A DNA stretch of 64,000 nucleotides from Thozetella sp. PMI_491. Lineage: Eukaryota > Ascomycota > Sordariomycetes > Chaetosphaeriales > Chaetosphaeriaceae. This document shows positions 42,701 through 54,423 of the stretch, piece after piece. The translations under genes and the position numbers were made by a program. Location of the stretch: contig MU270079.1 of NCBI GenBank assembly GCA_021432635.1, positions 124,001-188,000 of the forward strand, in the 5' to 3' direction. Numbering within the stretch: position 1 is the first letter of the stretch; every line of letters begins with the position of its first letter. Below the pieces are notes generated by a model that was not told the DNA's origin, did no database searches, and saw nothing but the letters and a program-made list of their open reading frames with translations.

Positions 42701-45700
42701 CCGCGCTCGTCAAGGGGTCTCAGAAGGCAACTGACCGCTTCCTTGCAAGCGCCCCAACCAACGTCACCGATATACTTGAGCTTGGGCCTCACAGCGCTTT
42801 GAAAGGACCTCTGACCAACATCACCAAGGTTGCGGGCAAGAGCGATATTCAGTACCACTCCGCAATTATCCGCAAGCGCTCGGCTATCGAGACTATACTC
42901 GAGACAGCGGGATCGCTCTACTCGAGTGGCTTTAACGTCGATCTTGGTGCTGTGAACCAAGCGTCTGGTGTCTCCCCCAAGCCGCTACTCCTCACCGATC
43001 TCCCTGGCTATGCATTCAACCACTCCAAGGAGTATTGGATCGAGGGCAAACCTAGCCGAGACTTCCGCCTCCGGCCAGCACCGCGTCATGAGCTGCTCGG
43101 CGCCCCAGTGAACGACTGGAACCGGGATAATGCTGTTTGGCGCAACTATATTCGTCTCTCCGAGAACCCATGGATTGAGGACCACAAGGTGGCAGGGGAG
43201 ATCTTGTACCCTGCCGCTGGGATGCTAGTCATGGCGGTCGAGGCCAGCCGCCAACTTGCCGACAGCGAAAAAGTCCTAAAGGGGTTCAAGTTTAGGGATG
43301 TTTCGTTCCACGCGGCACTGCGCGTGCCCGAAGATACCCTCGGCGTCGAGTCACATTTCTACCTGCAGCCGTCAGCGCAGCCCCAATGGAGCGAGTTCCG
43401 GGTGAGCACGTTCCAGGAAGGGGAGTGGATAGAGCACTGTCGGGGCTTGGTCCAGACAGAATACGAATCGGACAGCCAGTCTGGTGAGCAAAGCCTGGAG
43501 GACCAGCTGGTGAAAGAAGGCTCCGACCGGTCCATCAAGCGTGCACAGGAGATCTGTAGCCGGAAGGTTGTGACAGAGAAGCTCTACCAGAACTTCAAGC
43601 AGTCGGGACTCAACTTTGGACCGACATTCCAGAGCTTGAGCGACGTACGGCTCGGTCCAGACCTGCAAATATTTGGGCAGGTGGATTCTACTGTCCCTAA
43701 GATCAAGAAGGCGATGCCTTACGAGTACATCATGCCTCATCTTGTCCACCCGGCCATGTTGGACGGGGTTGTCCATGCCAATCTTGTTCCGCTGGTGCTC
43801 GGACCCGGAGGCGCAACAGAAGCCCGAGTTCCAGTGTTCGCCCGCGACCTTTGGATATCAGCTAGCCCTCACACCGCCCACGATTCCTACTTGGTGACTG
43901 CCCAGCCAAAGGCATGCGGGCGCCAGGAATTCGTGTCATCGGTGACCGCTGTCGAGGCTTCTTCAGGCCGGCCGATGGTCTACGCCTCGGACCTTGTATT
44001 CAAGACCCTCCCTGGCTCGCAAGTGGCGCAGAGCGCCGATCATAAGAATTCCTATAACATTGAGTGGCAGCCGGATCCCACCTTGCTGACCGCCGAGCAA
44101 GCCGCGTCGGTCTTCGCGCTGCCGATGACGGCAGCGGATGACCCAGCCAGCTGGATGGACGACTGCGAGACTCTGTGCCTTGCTTACATTCGTCGCTTCC
44201 TCGCCTCCGTTCAGGACGGTATCTCTAGTGTTGACAAGATGGACTGGCACCACAAACGCTACATTTCGTGGTTCCAGCACACCGTGGGCAACTCACCCTC
44301 GGCTTCGACACCCACCGATGCAGAAATAGCGGAGATTGAGCAGAGGGTAGCCAATGGCGGCAGTCCAGAGGGTGTTTTGATTACTGCGGTCGGTCGTGCT
44401 TTGCCTGACATGCTCGGCGGCCCGCTCGATCCGCTTGAGGTGGTCTTCAAGGACGAAATCGCCAAGAATGTGTATAGTGACGGACTCGGCGCAAAGCGGT
44501 GCTACGCACAGCTGTGCGCATATGTAGATGCTCTGGCGCACAAGAACCCTGCCCTCCAGATCCTCGAGATTGGTGCCGGCACGGGTGGCGCTACCCGTCC
44601 GGTCGTCGAGACGCTGACGCGTAAGGGACGTCGGTATGCACACTACGAATTCACCGACATCTCTCCGTCTTTCTTCGAGGAGGCACGGGAGACCTTCTCC
44701 GGAGAGCTCAGCTTCATGAACTTCCGCGTCCTGAACGTTGAGAACGACCCGTCAGACCAGGGCTTTGAAGAGGCCAAGTATGATCTCGTCATCGCTGCCA
44801 ATGTTCTCCACGCGACCAAGAATATTGATGTATCGCTGTCTCACGCCAGAAAGCTCCTAAAGCCTGGCGGGAAGATCCTGCTGTACGAGATCACGAACTT
44901 AGAGAAACTGCTCAGCACCTTCTGTTTCGGTGTGCTGCCCGGCTGGTGGCTGTCTGAGGACAAGGACCGCGTGTGGGGTCCCCTGATGACCCCGGAGAGC
45001 TGGAGGAGCCATCTGACGTTCTCCGGCTTTGGTGGTCTGGATGGTGTTTTCCATGACTTCCCCGGTTCGCCTGGCCAGATGACATCGATTATGGTGTCGA
45101 CCGTCCCGAAGCCGAACGCACTGGGCGAAATTAAGACGATATACATTCTCACGGATGAGTCCTCCCCATTCCAGAGCGACGTTGCCGCGAAGCTTGTCGA
45201 TGCGCTCGGCAAGAACGTCAAAGCGGAAGCTCTCCCTTTCACATCGATTGGAGAAAAAGAACTGTCGGAAGCCACAGTGATCGTGGTACCAGAGCTCGAA
45301 GCACCGGTTCTCCAGAAAATGACTGAAGATTCGTTCCGATCTCTCCAGAGCATCGTGACCAAGTCGAAATCACTCCTATGGCTCACTCGTGGAGGAAATG
45401 CTGCCTCCCCATCCCCTGACGTGGAACTGGTAACTGGCCTGGCGCGGGCTGCTCGTCTTGAGCGGGCTGAGGGTTTCAAATTCGGGTCCGTGGCCTTTGA
45501 GCAAGAGGCCGCAGCCGAGCTTATCTCCCATAGTGCTGTTCAAGCTCTGGCTGCTGTCCAAGAGGGCTCCGACAACTCGTTCAGAGTGGTGAATGGGCTT
45601 TTCTATATCTCCCGGTTGGTCAAGGCAGACTATCTCAGTGCGCACATTCGCAGTCAGACCTCAGTCCTCAGTGCGGTGCAGATGACCCTTGAGGAGACGT

Positions 45701-47938
45701 CTGATCGACGTCTAGAACTTCAAGTCGGCACGGCAGGGCAGCTTGACGATCTTGCGTTCGCTGAGGATGCACTGGCTGAAGTGGCGTTGGCGGATGACGA
45801 GATTGAGTTCGAAACTAAGGCGACAGGTCTCAGTGTCCGCGATCTTGCCTTTGCCCTCGGAAAGGCCGATGAGGCACCCCTTGGCTTCGAGGCTGCCGGG
45901 GTCGTGACAAACGCCGGGCCTACCTCTAAGTTCGCCGTCGGTGATCGCGTGTTTGGACTCTCGCTTTCAGGAACCCTCAAGACCGTCGTCCGAACACACG
46001 AAGGGCTCGTTGCAAAGATCCCCGGGCCTGTGTCTTTCTCTGAGGCCGCCTCGCTTCCAGTGGCATTCTCTACTGCTCACGCGGTTCTTTACGAATCTGG
46101 GTCCATCAATAAGGGGGACACAGTTCTTATCCATGCCGCTACGAGTGCTGTTGGGCAGGCAGCAGTGCAACTTGCACAGCTCCAAGGTGCTGAAGTCTTT
46201 GTCACAACCCACAGCAGCGAACAACGCGCAGTGCTCGAGACAACTTACGGCATTCCTAGCGATCATATATTCTCCTACCAAGACAGCTCGTTCAAGATCG
46301 GAATTAAGAACCTTACATTGGGCCGTGGCGTCGATGTGGTTCTAGACAACCTATCCGACACACGAGACGCCGCTGCGAGAGACAACTTGGACCTGGTGGC
46401 GCCTTTCGGGCGATACATCCAGATAGGATCTGCTAGCAGCATTCATGCCTCGATCCCCGCTCATGTCCTCGCGCGAAACATCCGCATTGAATCTTTCGAC
46501 CTGCTCTTCAGGGCCACTCACGATCCAGTGCGTACTAGGGCTAGGTTCCAGCGGGCGATGGATGTCCTCGCTCACCCCGATTTCAACCTCCGCCAAATAA
46601 ACCCCGCCGTATATCCCTTCTCGCAGCTCCAAGATGCCCTCCGACAGCTGCAAACTTCAAAGGACGTTGAAAGCGTCATTCTTGAGCCTCGTCTGGACGA
46701 CGTAGTACCCGTCATTCCGAGCCGTGCGCCTGAGACTGAGTTCGACCCAGCCGCGTCTTACGTAGTTGCTGGTGGTTTGGGTGGCCTAGGCCGGTCGATT
46801 GCGCGCTGGATGGCGTCGAGAGGGGCGAAGAATCTCATCCTTCTCTCAAGAAGCGGACCTATCACCGAGGCCGCCAAGGAGCTCATCTCTGAGCTAGAGG
46901 GCAAGAACGTCAAGGTGTCAGCGCCATCGTGCGATGTTACAGATCTTGAGGTTCTTAAGAAGGCTATTTCGGATAGCTTAGAATCTATGCCGCCTATCAA
47001 GGGCTGTGTTCAGGGATCTATGGTGCTCAAGGTAAGCCTGCATGACAGAGCTGGCTTAGTATCGCATACTAAACTGAGATTAGGACAATCGACTAGAAGA
47101 CATGTCAGCAGATGAGTGGAACGCAGCTGTTCGCTCCAAAGTCGACTCCTCATGGAACTTGCACTCAGTGCTTGGCTCTAACCTCGACTTCCTCATCCTA
47201 CTCTCCTCTACTGTCGGCATCACCGGAAACCCTGAACAGTCCAACTACGCCGCAGCTGGAACGTTCCAGGACACGTTAGCACGTCATCTAACTGCACAAG
47301 GCACTAACACGTTCTCGTTCGACCTGCCAGTCATCCTCGGCGTCGGCTTTGTGGCAGAGAAGCCGGAGCTTATGGATTACATGCGGTCCACAGGGTGGGC
47401 ATACATGGAAGAAGCGGAATTCCATGCTACCCTGGACTACCACTGCCGCCCGCGCCGCCAGGACGTCCCGATTTCTCAGTCGCAGGTCATCCCGAGGTTC
47501 TGGCTACCGCAGGAGACCGCGGCGGAGGGGTATACCTTGCCATCGTGGAGGCTCGATCCTCTTTTCAGTCACCTCACGCAGACACAGGGCGCCGCAGCGG
47601 ACGATTCAAAGGCGACAGCTACGAAGGATATCAACCACGCCGCTCTTTTAGTTGCCGCGGCCTCTCCCGAAGAGGCAGAAAAGATTGTGCTTGACGCTGT
47701 GCTCCTCAAGCTATCCCGGGTTTTGAGCGTGGATCTGTCCAACTTGGATCCAGCGAGACCGCTGCACTCATATGGTGTGGACTCGCTTGTGGCGGTCGAC
47801 CTGCGAGCCTGGCTGTCTAAGCAGATGGGAGCTGATGTCTCGGTGTTCGACATGACGAACAAGGGGAGCATATTGCAGCTCGTCAGCACGATTACGGCGA
47901 GGAGCAAGCTAACGCCATTGTTCGGGAAGGAGGCTTGA
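39748..47938 (+). CDS. Highly reducing type I polyketide synthase, KS-AT-DH-MT-ER-KR-ACP (2634 aa)
   Basis: Six exons (39748-39921, 39991-40135, 40186-40454, 40511-41960, 42020-47031, 47084-47938) join in frame. KS (1-410): C175 in DTACSSS, H310 in EAHGTGT, H350 in NVGHLEG. AT (about 632-950): GHSSG with S726. DH (about 1030-1330): H1068 in [10 protein letters not shown] and D1261 in [11 protein letters not shown]-methyltransferase (about 1480-1700): [11 protein letters not shown] near 1529. ER (about 1900-2240): NADPH loop ATSAVGQAA near 2053. KR (about 2257-2470): GGLGGLG at 2264, S2391/2392, Y2405. ACP: DSL with S2584. All catalytic residues are present, so by family knowledge it should make a reduced, alpha-methylated acyl chain. 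There is no TE, reductase or condensation domain. The KS-AT linker is low-complexity. It is divergent from the LaeA-like gene. Confidence 0.96.
41312..41407 (+). repeat. Intragenic low-complexity repeat in the PKS KS-AT linker
   Basis: The linker repeats Asn-Gly-rich units: NGTSTP occurs at 41312-41329 and again at 41390-41407, with [15 protein letters not shown] and SSTNG between and after. The codons of the copies differ, so it is an old repeat under protein-level constraint or simple drift. Confidence 0.7.
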
Positions 47939-48420
47939 TTTTCCTTTGTCTTTCAAAGATCAAGCGAGGGGTCGGAGTAAATTGGGTTTCTTTTGTCTAG
48001 GGCACCAGAGATTGCTCAATTATATCCCATTTTCTTATCTAAAGGCGATACAGCAGTAGTGTTAGCATGGCGGCAGTATTCGCTTTAAATTGGCCGCAGA
48101 ATATTTAATTAATATGTGTTAATTGTAAGTTTACGGGGGTGTAAATGTCAGTGAATTTTTTAGTATACATATTGCTAAATATCATGCCTAGTTCTCGTGT
48201 ACTAAAGCTAGTCATGCTGCTGCTAGTGTTCTTAGTAACCACTTCTGCTAGTATTCGAGCCATAGGTTGTAGAAGGTATAGAGTGGTATTAGGGATGAGC
48301 AAAGTATGCAGTTGTGGTGTTCTGTCCTTCTTTACATCTTTACTTTTCGCCTTATATGTCTTATGGCTAAGACTTCATTTTGGGTGTTGCTTAGTGCCAT
48401 TGAATCCGTACATTGCTCTC
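47939..48420. other. Convergent intergenic region after the PKS
   Basis: About 480 bp, AT-rich; 3' ends of the PKS (plus) and the Cys-rich gene (minus). No gene is supported. Confidence 0.5.
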
Positions 48421-49194
48421 TTAGAGCAGAGCCCCGATGATGAGCGCCGCAGCACAAACCCCAGACACGAGAATAGAACTTGTAGCAAACTCCCCAACGA
48501 GCAACGAGGCGGCGGCGTTCTTGGTACTAGTCGAAGTTGGGGCTGACGCGGCCGATGCCCCGCCACTCGTAGCTCCAGCATCGGTAGCAGTCGCAGGAGT
48601 CGATGCAGGAGTGTCGGTGTCGCATCCAGTGACGGCGTGTGCGAGGAAGCAACCTCCACCTGCAAGGTTGCAGGCAGCATTATAGGGACAGTACCAGTCG
48701 GACGAGACGCCAACGCAAAGTTTGGATGGATGGCTACCCGAGCCGCCAGCTGTCGCGCAGCCTGCGTCGGCGGTCTAGACGGAAGAATTGGCTGTTAGCT
48801 AGCCGAAGCTATCCTTACATTGTAATGCTTCGATTGACTACCGGGGTTTTACCCAGGAAGCGACAAAAAGGTTGTGAACTCATAGGGAGAGCGAGGACGC
48901 GAGTTTGGGTAAAGATCCACTTACCGTGGCAGGAGCGGTATAGTATCCACACATCGACTTATCGCCAGCCGGGCAGCAAGCTTCGCTAGCACTACCCTTG
49001 TTGATGCACAAATCCGTTATAGGGCAACAGCCCCCAGCGCAGCAGGCGTTGTTTGCACAGCAGAGTGTCTCCCCAGGACATTGCGAATCCCCGAACACAG
49101 AGCCGCATGTATGCATGGGAAAGGGCACGTCGGTTTGGCCACTTACTATGGCGAAGAGGCTCGCGAGGATAAGAATGAAGATTTGCTCCTTCAT
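48421..49194 (-). CDS. Cysteine-rich secreted, probably GPI-anchored protein (207 aa)
   Basis: Two exons (49194-48925, 48774-48421; 150-bp intron, phase 0). MKEQIFILILASLFAIVSG is a signal peptide. Residues about 25-140 carry closely spaced cysteines (CPGETLCCANNACCAGGCC, CCPAGDKSMCG, then CVGVSSDWYCPYNAACN), a knottin or granulin-like spacing. A Thr/Ser/Ala-rich stalk (about 145-185) leads to a hydrophobic C-terminal helix (SILVSGVCAAALIIGALL) with no cytosolic tail, the form of a GPI-attachment signal. It is likely located at the wall or plasma membrane. Similar fungal proteins are common and mostly uncharacterised. It is convergent with the PKS and not obviously part of the pathway. Confidence 0.8.
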
Positions 49195-50319
49195 GGCTAA
49201 AGATGTGAGCACTGCTCTGAAATCGAGTAGATATTGCACGAAAGCTTAAACTCTGCGAGGGAACGCCCGGTTTGGTTGGTAAGGCTCAAGTTCCGAGGAC
49301 CATTTGTCACGCCCTAGTTCCTTTTGCCGCCCGCCAAAACGAAAAGTCGACCACCAATATATATAAACCCATTATCTAGAGGGGACTTTCGGAGCTGAAG
49401 CACGCTGCTTTCGGTGTGGACCATTGGTATTTCCACAGATAGAGGCGCTGGATTGAATAGTTCATTCCTGCATGTTGTGATATCGCCACTTGAATGGCCA
49501 ATAGAATTGGGTCAACTTCAGCCACGAATATTCAGCTCGAACAGGGAGAGTCCTGGTCATTGGATGCCGGGTTTTGTCTCTTCTCTCTCGCCTGAGGAAC
49601 TAAACCGGTTTAATCAGAAACAGGCGTCGAGTGCTGCGGAGTACTTTCCGCTAGTTTCCGCTACGATGCCGATCTACGCCTCTAGACCCCATGACAGAAG
49701 CGCCACGTCCCAAAAAAGCCTATCAAGATCGGCTCCCTCTGTTTATGAGGTGCTCTTACGGTAGTGTGGATGGGATATTCAGCTTGGGTCAGTGCACTTG
49801 CCACGGAACTGGCCCCATCCGTTCTCAGACTGAATGTCAGGAGCCAAGCGCCAAGACTGGCATGCATTATCTTTCTGTCTCCTTAGGCTTCCAAAATCCT
49901 TTACTGGGAGTTATACTCTACGTGGCCATTAGGTAGTTGGTGGAAGTAGCTCAGTTCAAATACTGATCGTAACTTCGACTCCAAAACTTCAATTAGGTAC
50001 CCTAGGCTGAAGCAAGAGCTCACCATCGGCAAGAACCATACTAAAATCCAGACATAGACCGCGTAATTCGTGAAAGAATTTTGCACGCCGCATTGCCCCT
50101 GATCCATATTAAAAACAAAACCATCTATAGTTCGTCCTTGGCACCGATGCTTTGCCCGCATTCCTAAAGCGTCCCTCGAAAGTGTACGCTCCGTTTCAGG
50201 GGAATATGCGCCCATCATGACCCGTATCTCTAAACACCTGTGCGCATACAGCTCCCGTAGCGTCGTGTGTTTGACCTCGCCCTTCACCTCACGCGTAGCA
50301 TCGCCTTAGCTTGGATCCT
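49195..50319. other. Intergenic, no gene seen
   Basis: About 1.1 kb between two minus-strand secreted-protein genes. Frames of 100-130 codons exist on both strands but have no signal peptide, domain or splice support. Confidence 0.45.
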
Positions 50320-50895
50320 TTAACCTAAGAAGGGAGAGGGGATAGCCTCAAGGGTAGTGCTGCTAGCGATTGAGGTTTCGAATGGAAGGATGTCGATTTC
50401 AGTAGTAGAGGCCACTTCTGTCTCAGTAACTGGTAGGATATCAGAGATAAGAATCGAAGGCTCTGCAGTCTCAGTGATCTCCACTGAGGAGGCCGATGTG
50501 GTCGTCGAGTTCAAGAAGAGCGCGGACGTAAATGCAGTAGCGGTAGAGTTCGACCATGCAACCGTTACATTGAACGACCAGGGCGGGGACATGGGAGTAG
50601 CCGAAGCTTCCGTAGGGGTAGATGAAGCCTCCACAGACTCGGACGCCGCCGAGGTAGGTACGGAGGAGTAGTTTGAGTAAGAGCTGGAGGCCTTGGGAAT
50701 CGGTAGGATGGGGACGATAGGCCCGGGAAGTTCGATAGGCTCCACGGGTCCCACGATAGGCTCGATGGGGAGAGGAAGAATGTCAGGAGTCTCCTCGGGC
50801 AAAACTGCAACGGAAGCGGCAGTGGTGGTGGAGATCGCTGCAGCCTGGACGGCGGGCAGGGCGAAGAAGAGAGCGAGAGAGATAGGGGTCTGCAT
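50320..50895 (-). CDS. Small secreted Ser/Thr/Pro-rich protein (191 aa)
   Basis: Intron-free. MQTPISLALFFALPAVQAAA is a signal peptide. The mature part has a Pro/Ile/Val repeat region (ILPLPIEPIVGPVEPIELPG, then PIVPILPIP), a Ser/Thr-rich region (SSVPTSAASESVEASSTPTE) with likely O-glycosylation, several N-glycosylation sequons (NVT, NST) and a Thr/Glu-rich tail with repeated ILP(V/F)ET motifs. There is no cysteine framework and no GPI signal. It is low-complexity and of unknown function, probably a wall or extracellular protein. The start was chosen as the ATG that opens the signal peptide; the frame extends further upstream without one. Confidence 0.65.
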   Translation of the reverse strand: MQTPISLALFFALPAVQAAAISTTTAASVAVLPEETPDILPLPIEPIVGPVEPIELPGPIVPILPIPKASSSYSNYSSVPTSAASESVEASSTPTEASATPMSPPWSFNVTVAWSNSTATAFTSALFLNSTTTSASSVEITETAEPSILISDILPVTETEVASTTEIDILPFETSIASSTTLEAIPSPFLG

Positions 50896-53800
50896 CTTGG
50901 TCGTTAGAGAGGCTAATGGTTCTCGAGCGAGAGTTGTTTGAATGAAAGCGAATGAGGCCGGTGAGTTGATGATGGTAATGAGGATTCGGGTTGGGTTGAA
51001 AAGGGCCGTGGTCCTCAAATTTATAATTCGACGAGTTGTCTTCCAGCCACTACAACTCTGTAGATGACACAAGAAAAGCTTGGAACACTGGCACGATGCG
51101 TCTCTTGATGACAGAGACATCTCCTGGCAGTGGCATGCCTCCCCCGAGCTAACGGTCGATCCCGACCTCTGCGTCCTAACCGCCCTGTGCAAGCCGCTCA
51201 CCACATAACAACATATCGTAAAGGAGTTTCAACCCTTTGAAATTGGTTTTAGAACTCTCCATTATCGCTAGAGCGTAATGGTCAGAATCCTGGTCTGGTT
51301 TTCCCGATGTTTGCACTCGCCCACGATGTTGGAGCCAGCCACCTAGTTTGCAAGCTAGCCCTAGAACCGATCTCTTATCTGCTAGGAACGACAGTACTGC
51401 GGTGAAAACGACCAGCTCTCACCCCAACCATCCCGAAGGGTAGAAGCTCGCAAATGCAACCCTGGTCGTCGGCCAAGTTCTGAAGGGTCGCCAAGGCTAC
51501 ATTCCGTCCAGGGACGGTCTGCCAGCTGCTCGGGGCTTATGCTATGGGCTTGTCTCAACGACAATCCTGTAACGGCAGCCCGACAAACGTTGATCTTTCC
51601 AGCGGCGGTGCGTTAATCGCAGATCTGCGAGAAAACTGCCCCCACGGCTAGGGAGCTCGGGCCGTTCGATGTCTCAACTCTATCCCAGGCTATCCCGGTA
51701 ACAAAATCAGGGCATGGCGTGACGTCACCGGGGCTCGCAGCAATGGTATGGACTTTTCGATGCCAAAAATATGCAATCCGTCCTAGTATGACGACAGTTG
51801 AGCAGAGAAATACCGTCAGGCCGCAGGCTATGGGAGGCCATCGCTCACAGTAATCTCGGGGAAAGGTGGCAGGCGAGTGCTGGCAAGGGCCGCAGTCGCG
51901 AACAAAGTCTGAGAGAGCTTGAAACTAGTTCGAGGAAAGACCTGAAGATCATCTGCTAAAATTCGTTCCTGGTGATCAAAGAGCCCCTTCGTTACCACTT
52001 CCCCCTCCCGCGTCGCCTTGCCAGAAGATCTGCAAGGCCACCGAATGTCCACGTCGGCCCGCCCTCGTTGGTAGAGCGACCACTTTAGTCCCAGGTTCTC
52101 CAGCACACCGACTGAGGGTCAATGAAGATGCAGATCCTCTTGTTGCGCGGCATGGCCTGCACATTGCCAAGCCTGCATCCTTTGTTTCGTTCATTTGGGT
52201 AAAACGCAAGGGATCTCGTGCCTTGTTACGGCGACCCGTGAAAACCTCCACTCCCGGGCGCTTCCGACCAAAGAGAGGTTGGGCTGTTTGGGGAGCAAAT
52301 CGTCACCTAGCAAATTGCTCGGAACCGCTCGACGGTCCCCTAATCACATACACTGGCTGGTGATTGGGCTGGCACTTGCCGGCTGCATTCTTGTCGTGCC
52401 GTGACCGTTTCGAATCGCACCGTGATCGACCTCCCGGCATTCCCAGCAGTACGAGCACTGTCCTTAGTGTGCGTAGCAAGCCCAGCCGCCCGCGCATTCC
52501 AGGTGGTCCCCAGCATGTGCTTATCCCGGACCTCCCTGGGTGGTGGCTTACGCAGCCTGTTTGGCATGGTCTCAGCCCTTCCCACGGGCCGAGCCGGGAG
52601 GCGCATTAAGGGAGATGGGAGCCTGGTGAGCAATTCCAGGCGGGGAACAAACGGTTAGGTGATCATCAGGGGACTTGTGCGGCTCATTCTTCTGTACATG
52701 CAGCTCAATTCCAACTTTGCTCCAGCTTTGGGCCTCGGGTTTTAGGATGCCACCTTGTTCCATCCTAACTGCGTCCGCTCGAAGCTGATCCAGTGCCCTT
52801 TAACCAGCAGGATCCCTGTACTCCCATCGTCGATGAGATAGCGTCTTAGATGTGCATGCAAGAGAGCCGCGGGGCATTTGTGCGACATGTCTATCTGTTC
52901 GAGGCCTCGGGGTTGGGGTTTCAGTTGGCCAGCCTTCATGTCTTCAGAGGTAGTCTACCAACGAGGAAATTCGCTTGTGAATAGCAAAGTTGCTATAATT
53001 TCTAACCAGGGAAATATAGTGCATATAGCATCTCGCTTTTCTAAAGCTTGCTCCGCAATGATAATTCTCGGCCTACCCTCTTCGGAGCTAAGGCGCTGGC
53101 TAAGTTATGCACCTGATGATGGCCAACAATTGCGAGGCCGAGTACTTGCTGTATCACAGCCATCAGCGATTGACAGTGCTCCTCCGCCACCCGTTCGCTA
53201 TCCCTGCTGCCATTGGGGACAGTCCTCTTCTCAAATGAAGCTCAAATTTTGACGCAAGAGAGTTCGACTGTTTTGTTTTGTTTTGATTTTTAGTTCTTTC
53301 CCCGATTGATTGTTCTTCTCCCAATCTAGGATGGTCGGTGCTAATCTTGGTCAGCCCGAGGAAAGCCTCCTCCCAGGATAACAATAGCAGCATTGCATAC
53401 GTGAGATTATGAATAATCGGCAGGATTTTATTTCCTTATTTATCGAAAAAAAAAAAAATTGAAAAAAGAGTTTGGGTTAAGGATTGGGTCTCTTCCGCTT
53501 ACGAGCAAAGGCGGAGGCAAACGCTCTATCCAAATAAACCACTTTGCGCAAAGAATCGTCCATATCCATATTTTGATGTAGAAAAGCCTGGTCTGGAGGT
53601 AGTCGGCGATACTACCCTTCGCGCAATAACCAAAACAGATTTAGTGCCATGGGACTATGGAAACAGATACCGCAAGGATCGTAGGATCGCGGTAGAGCGA
53701 CCACGCTTGCTTCGCTTGGCGTGCTCTCCCGTCATTAACATCGTTTTTGCAACCCCGCTATAGTTATCCTTACTGCTAAACCCACTCTATAAGGCTCTAG

Positions 53801-54423
53801 TTATATTTCATCCAAAGTTTAAAAATCCTCTTAGGTCCCCAATGTGGTTAACCTAGTCGTGCGACTTTGTTCGGATGTGTCCTAGGTGCCCTGAGCGCTC
53901 ATCGACATGGAAAGAAGTGCGCTAGTAACAGGGGATTGTTCTTGGCTTATGCAAAAGGTAAGCGCTCACGTCACTACACAATGCGTGCTCGTATGATAAT
54001 TGGTATATACTGTGATGTTGGTTCATCCACGTCTATATAAGTGCACAGCTCAGCTGCATATCTGCGGCGTTTGGGGGCGAGTGCCGCAGGGGCCGCTGGT
54101 GGCAGCTGGGGGCGAAACCGACCGGCGAATGAAGACGGCGCGCCTAAATGTGCAGCCGCGGGACGGGGCCAGTTCGCCCAATCATATACGCTGGCGCCGA
54201 TTGGTCGCTGCAACTCTGTTACAGGGCCTGAACTGGGGGCGTGAACTGCGGCCGGAATACTACATTCCTTTATCGCAAATCTAGCGGCTCGCATCCATCC
54301 AGGGTATAAACCCATCAAGGACTCCCAGTGATGGGATCATTCAAGGGTAAGTCGGCATCCGACCCGGTATTCTCAGAGCTTCACCCAAGGCATTCGTCCA
54401 TTTCTCTTCCTGCCTGATCCGAC
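50896..54423. other. Long gene-poor region
   Basis: About 3.5 kb. I can support no complete gene. It holds the promoters of the flanking genes and, at 53477-53611, a short frame that looks like the tail of a degraded gene. A12-13 and T/G-rich tracts occur near 53270-53460. Frames such as 52878-53252 have no recognisable domain. Confidence 0.5.
53477..53611 (-). pseudogene. Possible C-terminal remnant of an unknown protein
   Basis: A 44-codon frame directly after a TAG reads YRRLPPDQAFLHQ..MDMDDSL, then RKVVYLDRAFASAFARKRKR and PNP before TAA. The basic RKRKR run resembles a nuclear-localisation signal. The composition looks coding, but no start, intron or upstream continuation was found. It may be the tail of an old transposable-element protein; the family was not recognised. 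Confidence 0.25.

Noticed and set aside
42052-47115. Treating the 1687-codon frame as a separate PKS gene
   Set aside because: The 59-bp intron at 41961-42019 joins it in frame within the AT domain; the whole PKS reads through.
49901-50287. 128-codon minus-strand frame between two secreted-protein genes
   Set aside because: No signal, domain or plausible start; not supported by neighbouring splice sites.
52878-53252. 124-codon plus-strand frame in the gene-poor region
   Set aside because: No recognisable domain; composition changes along its length, unlike a real protein.
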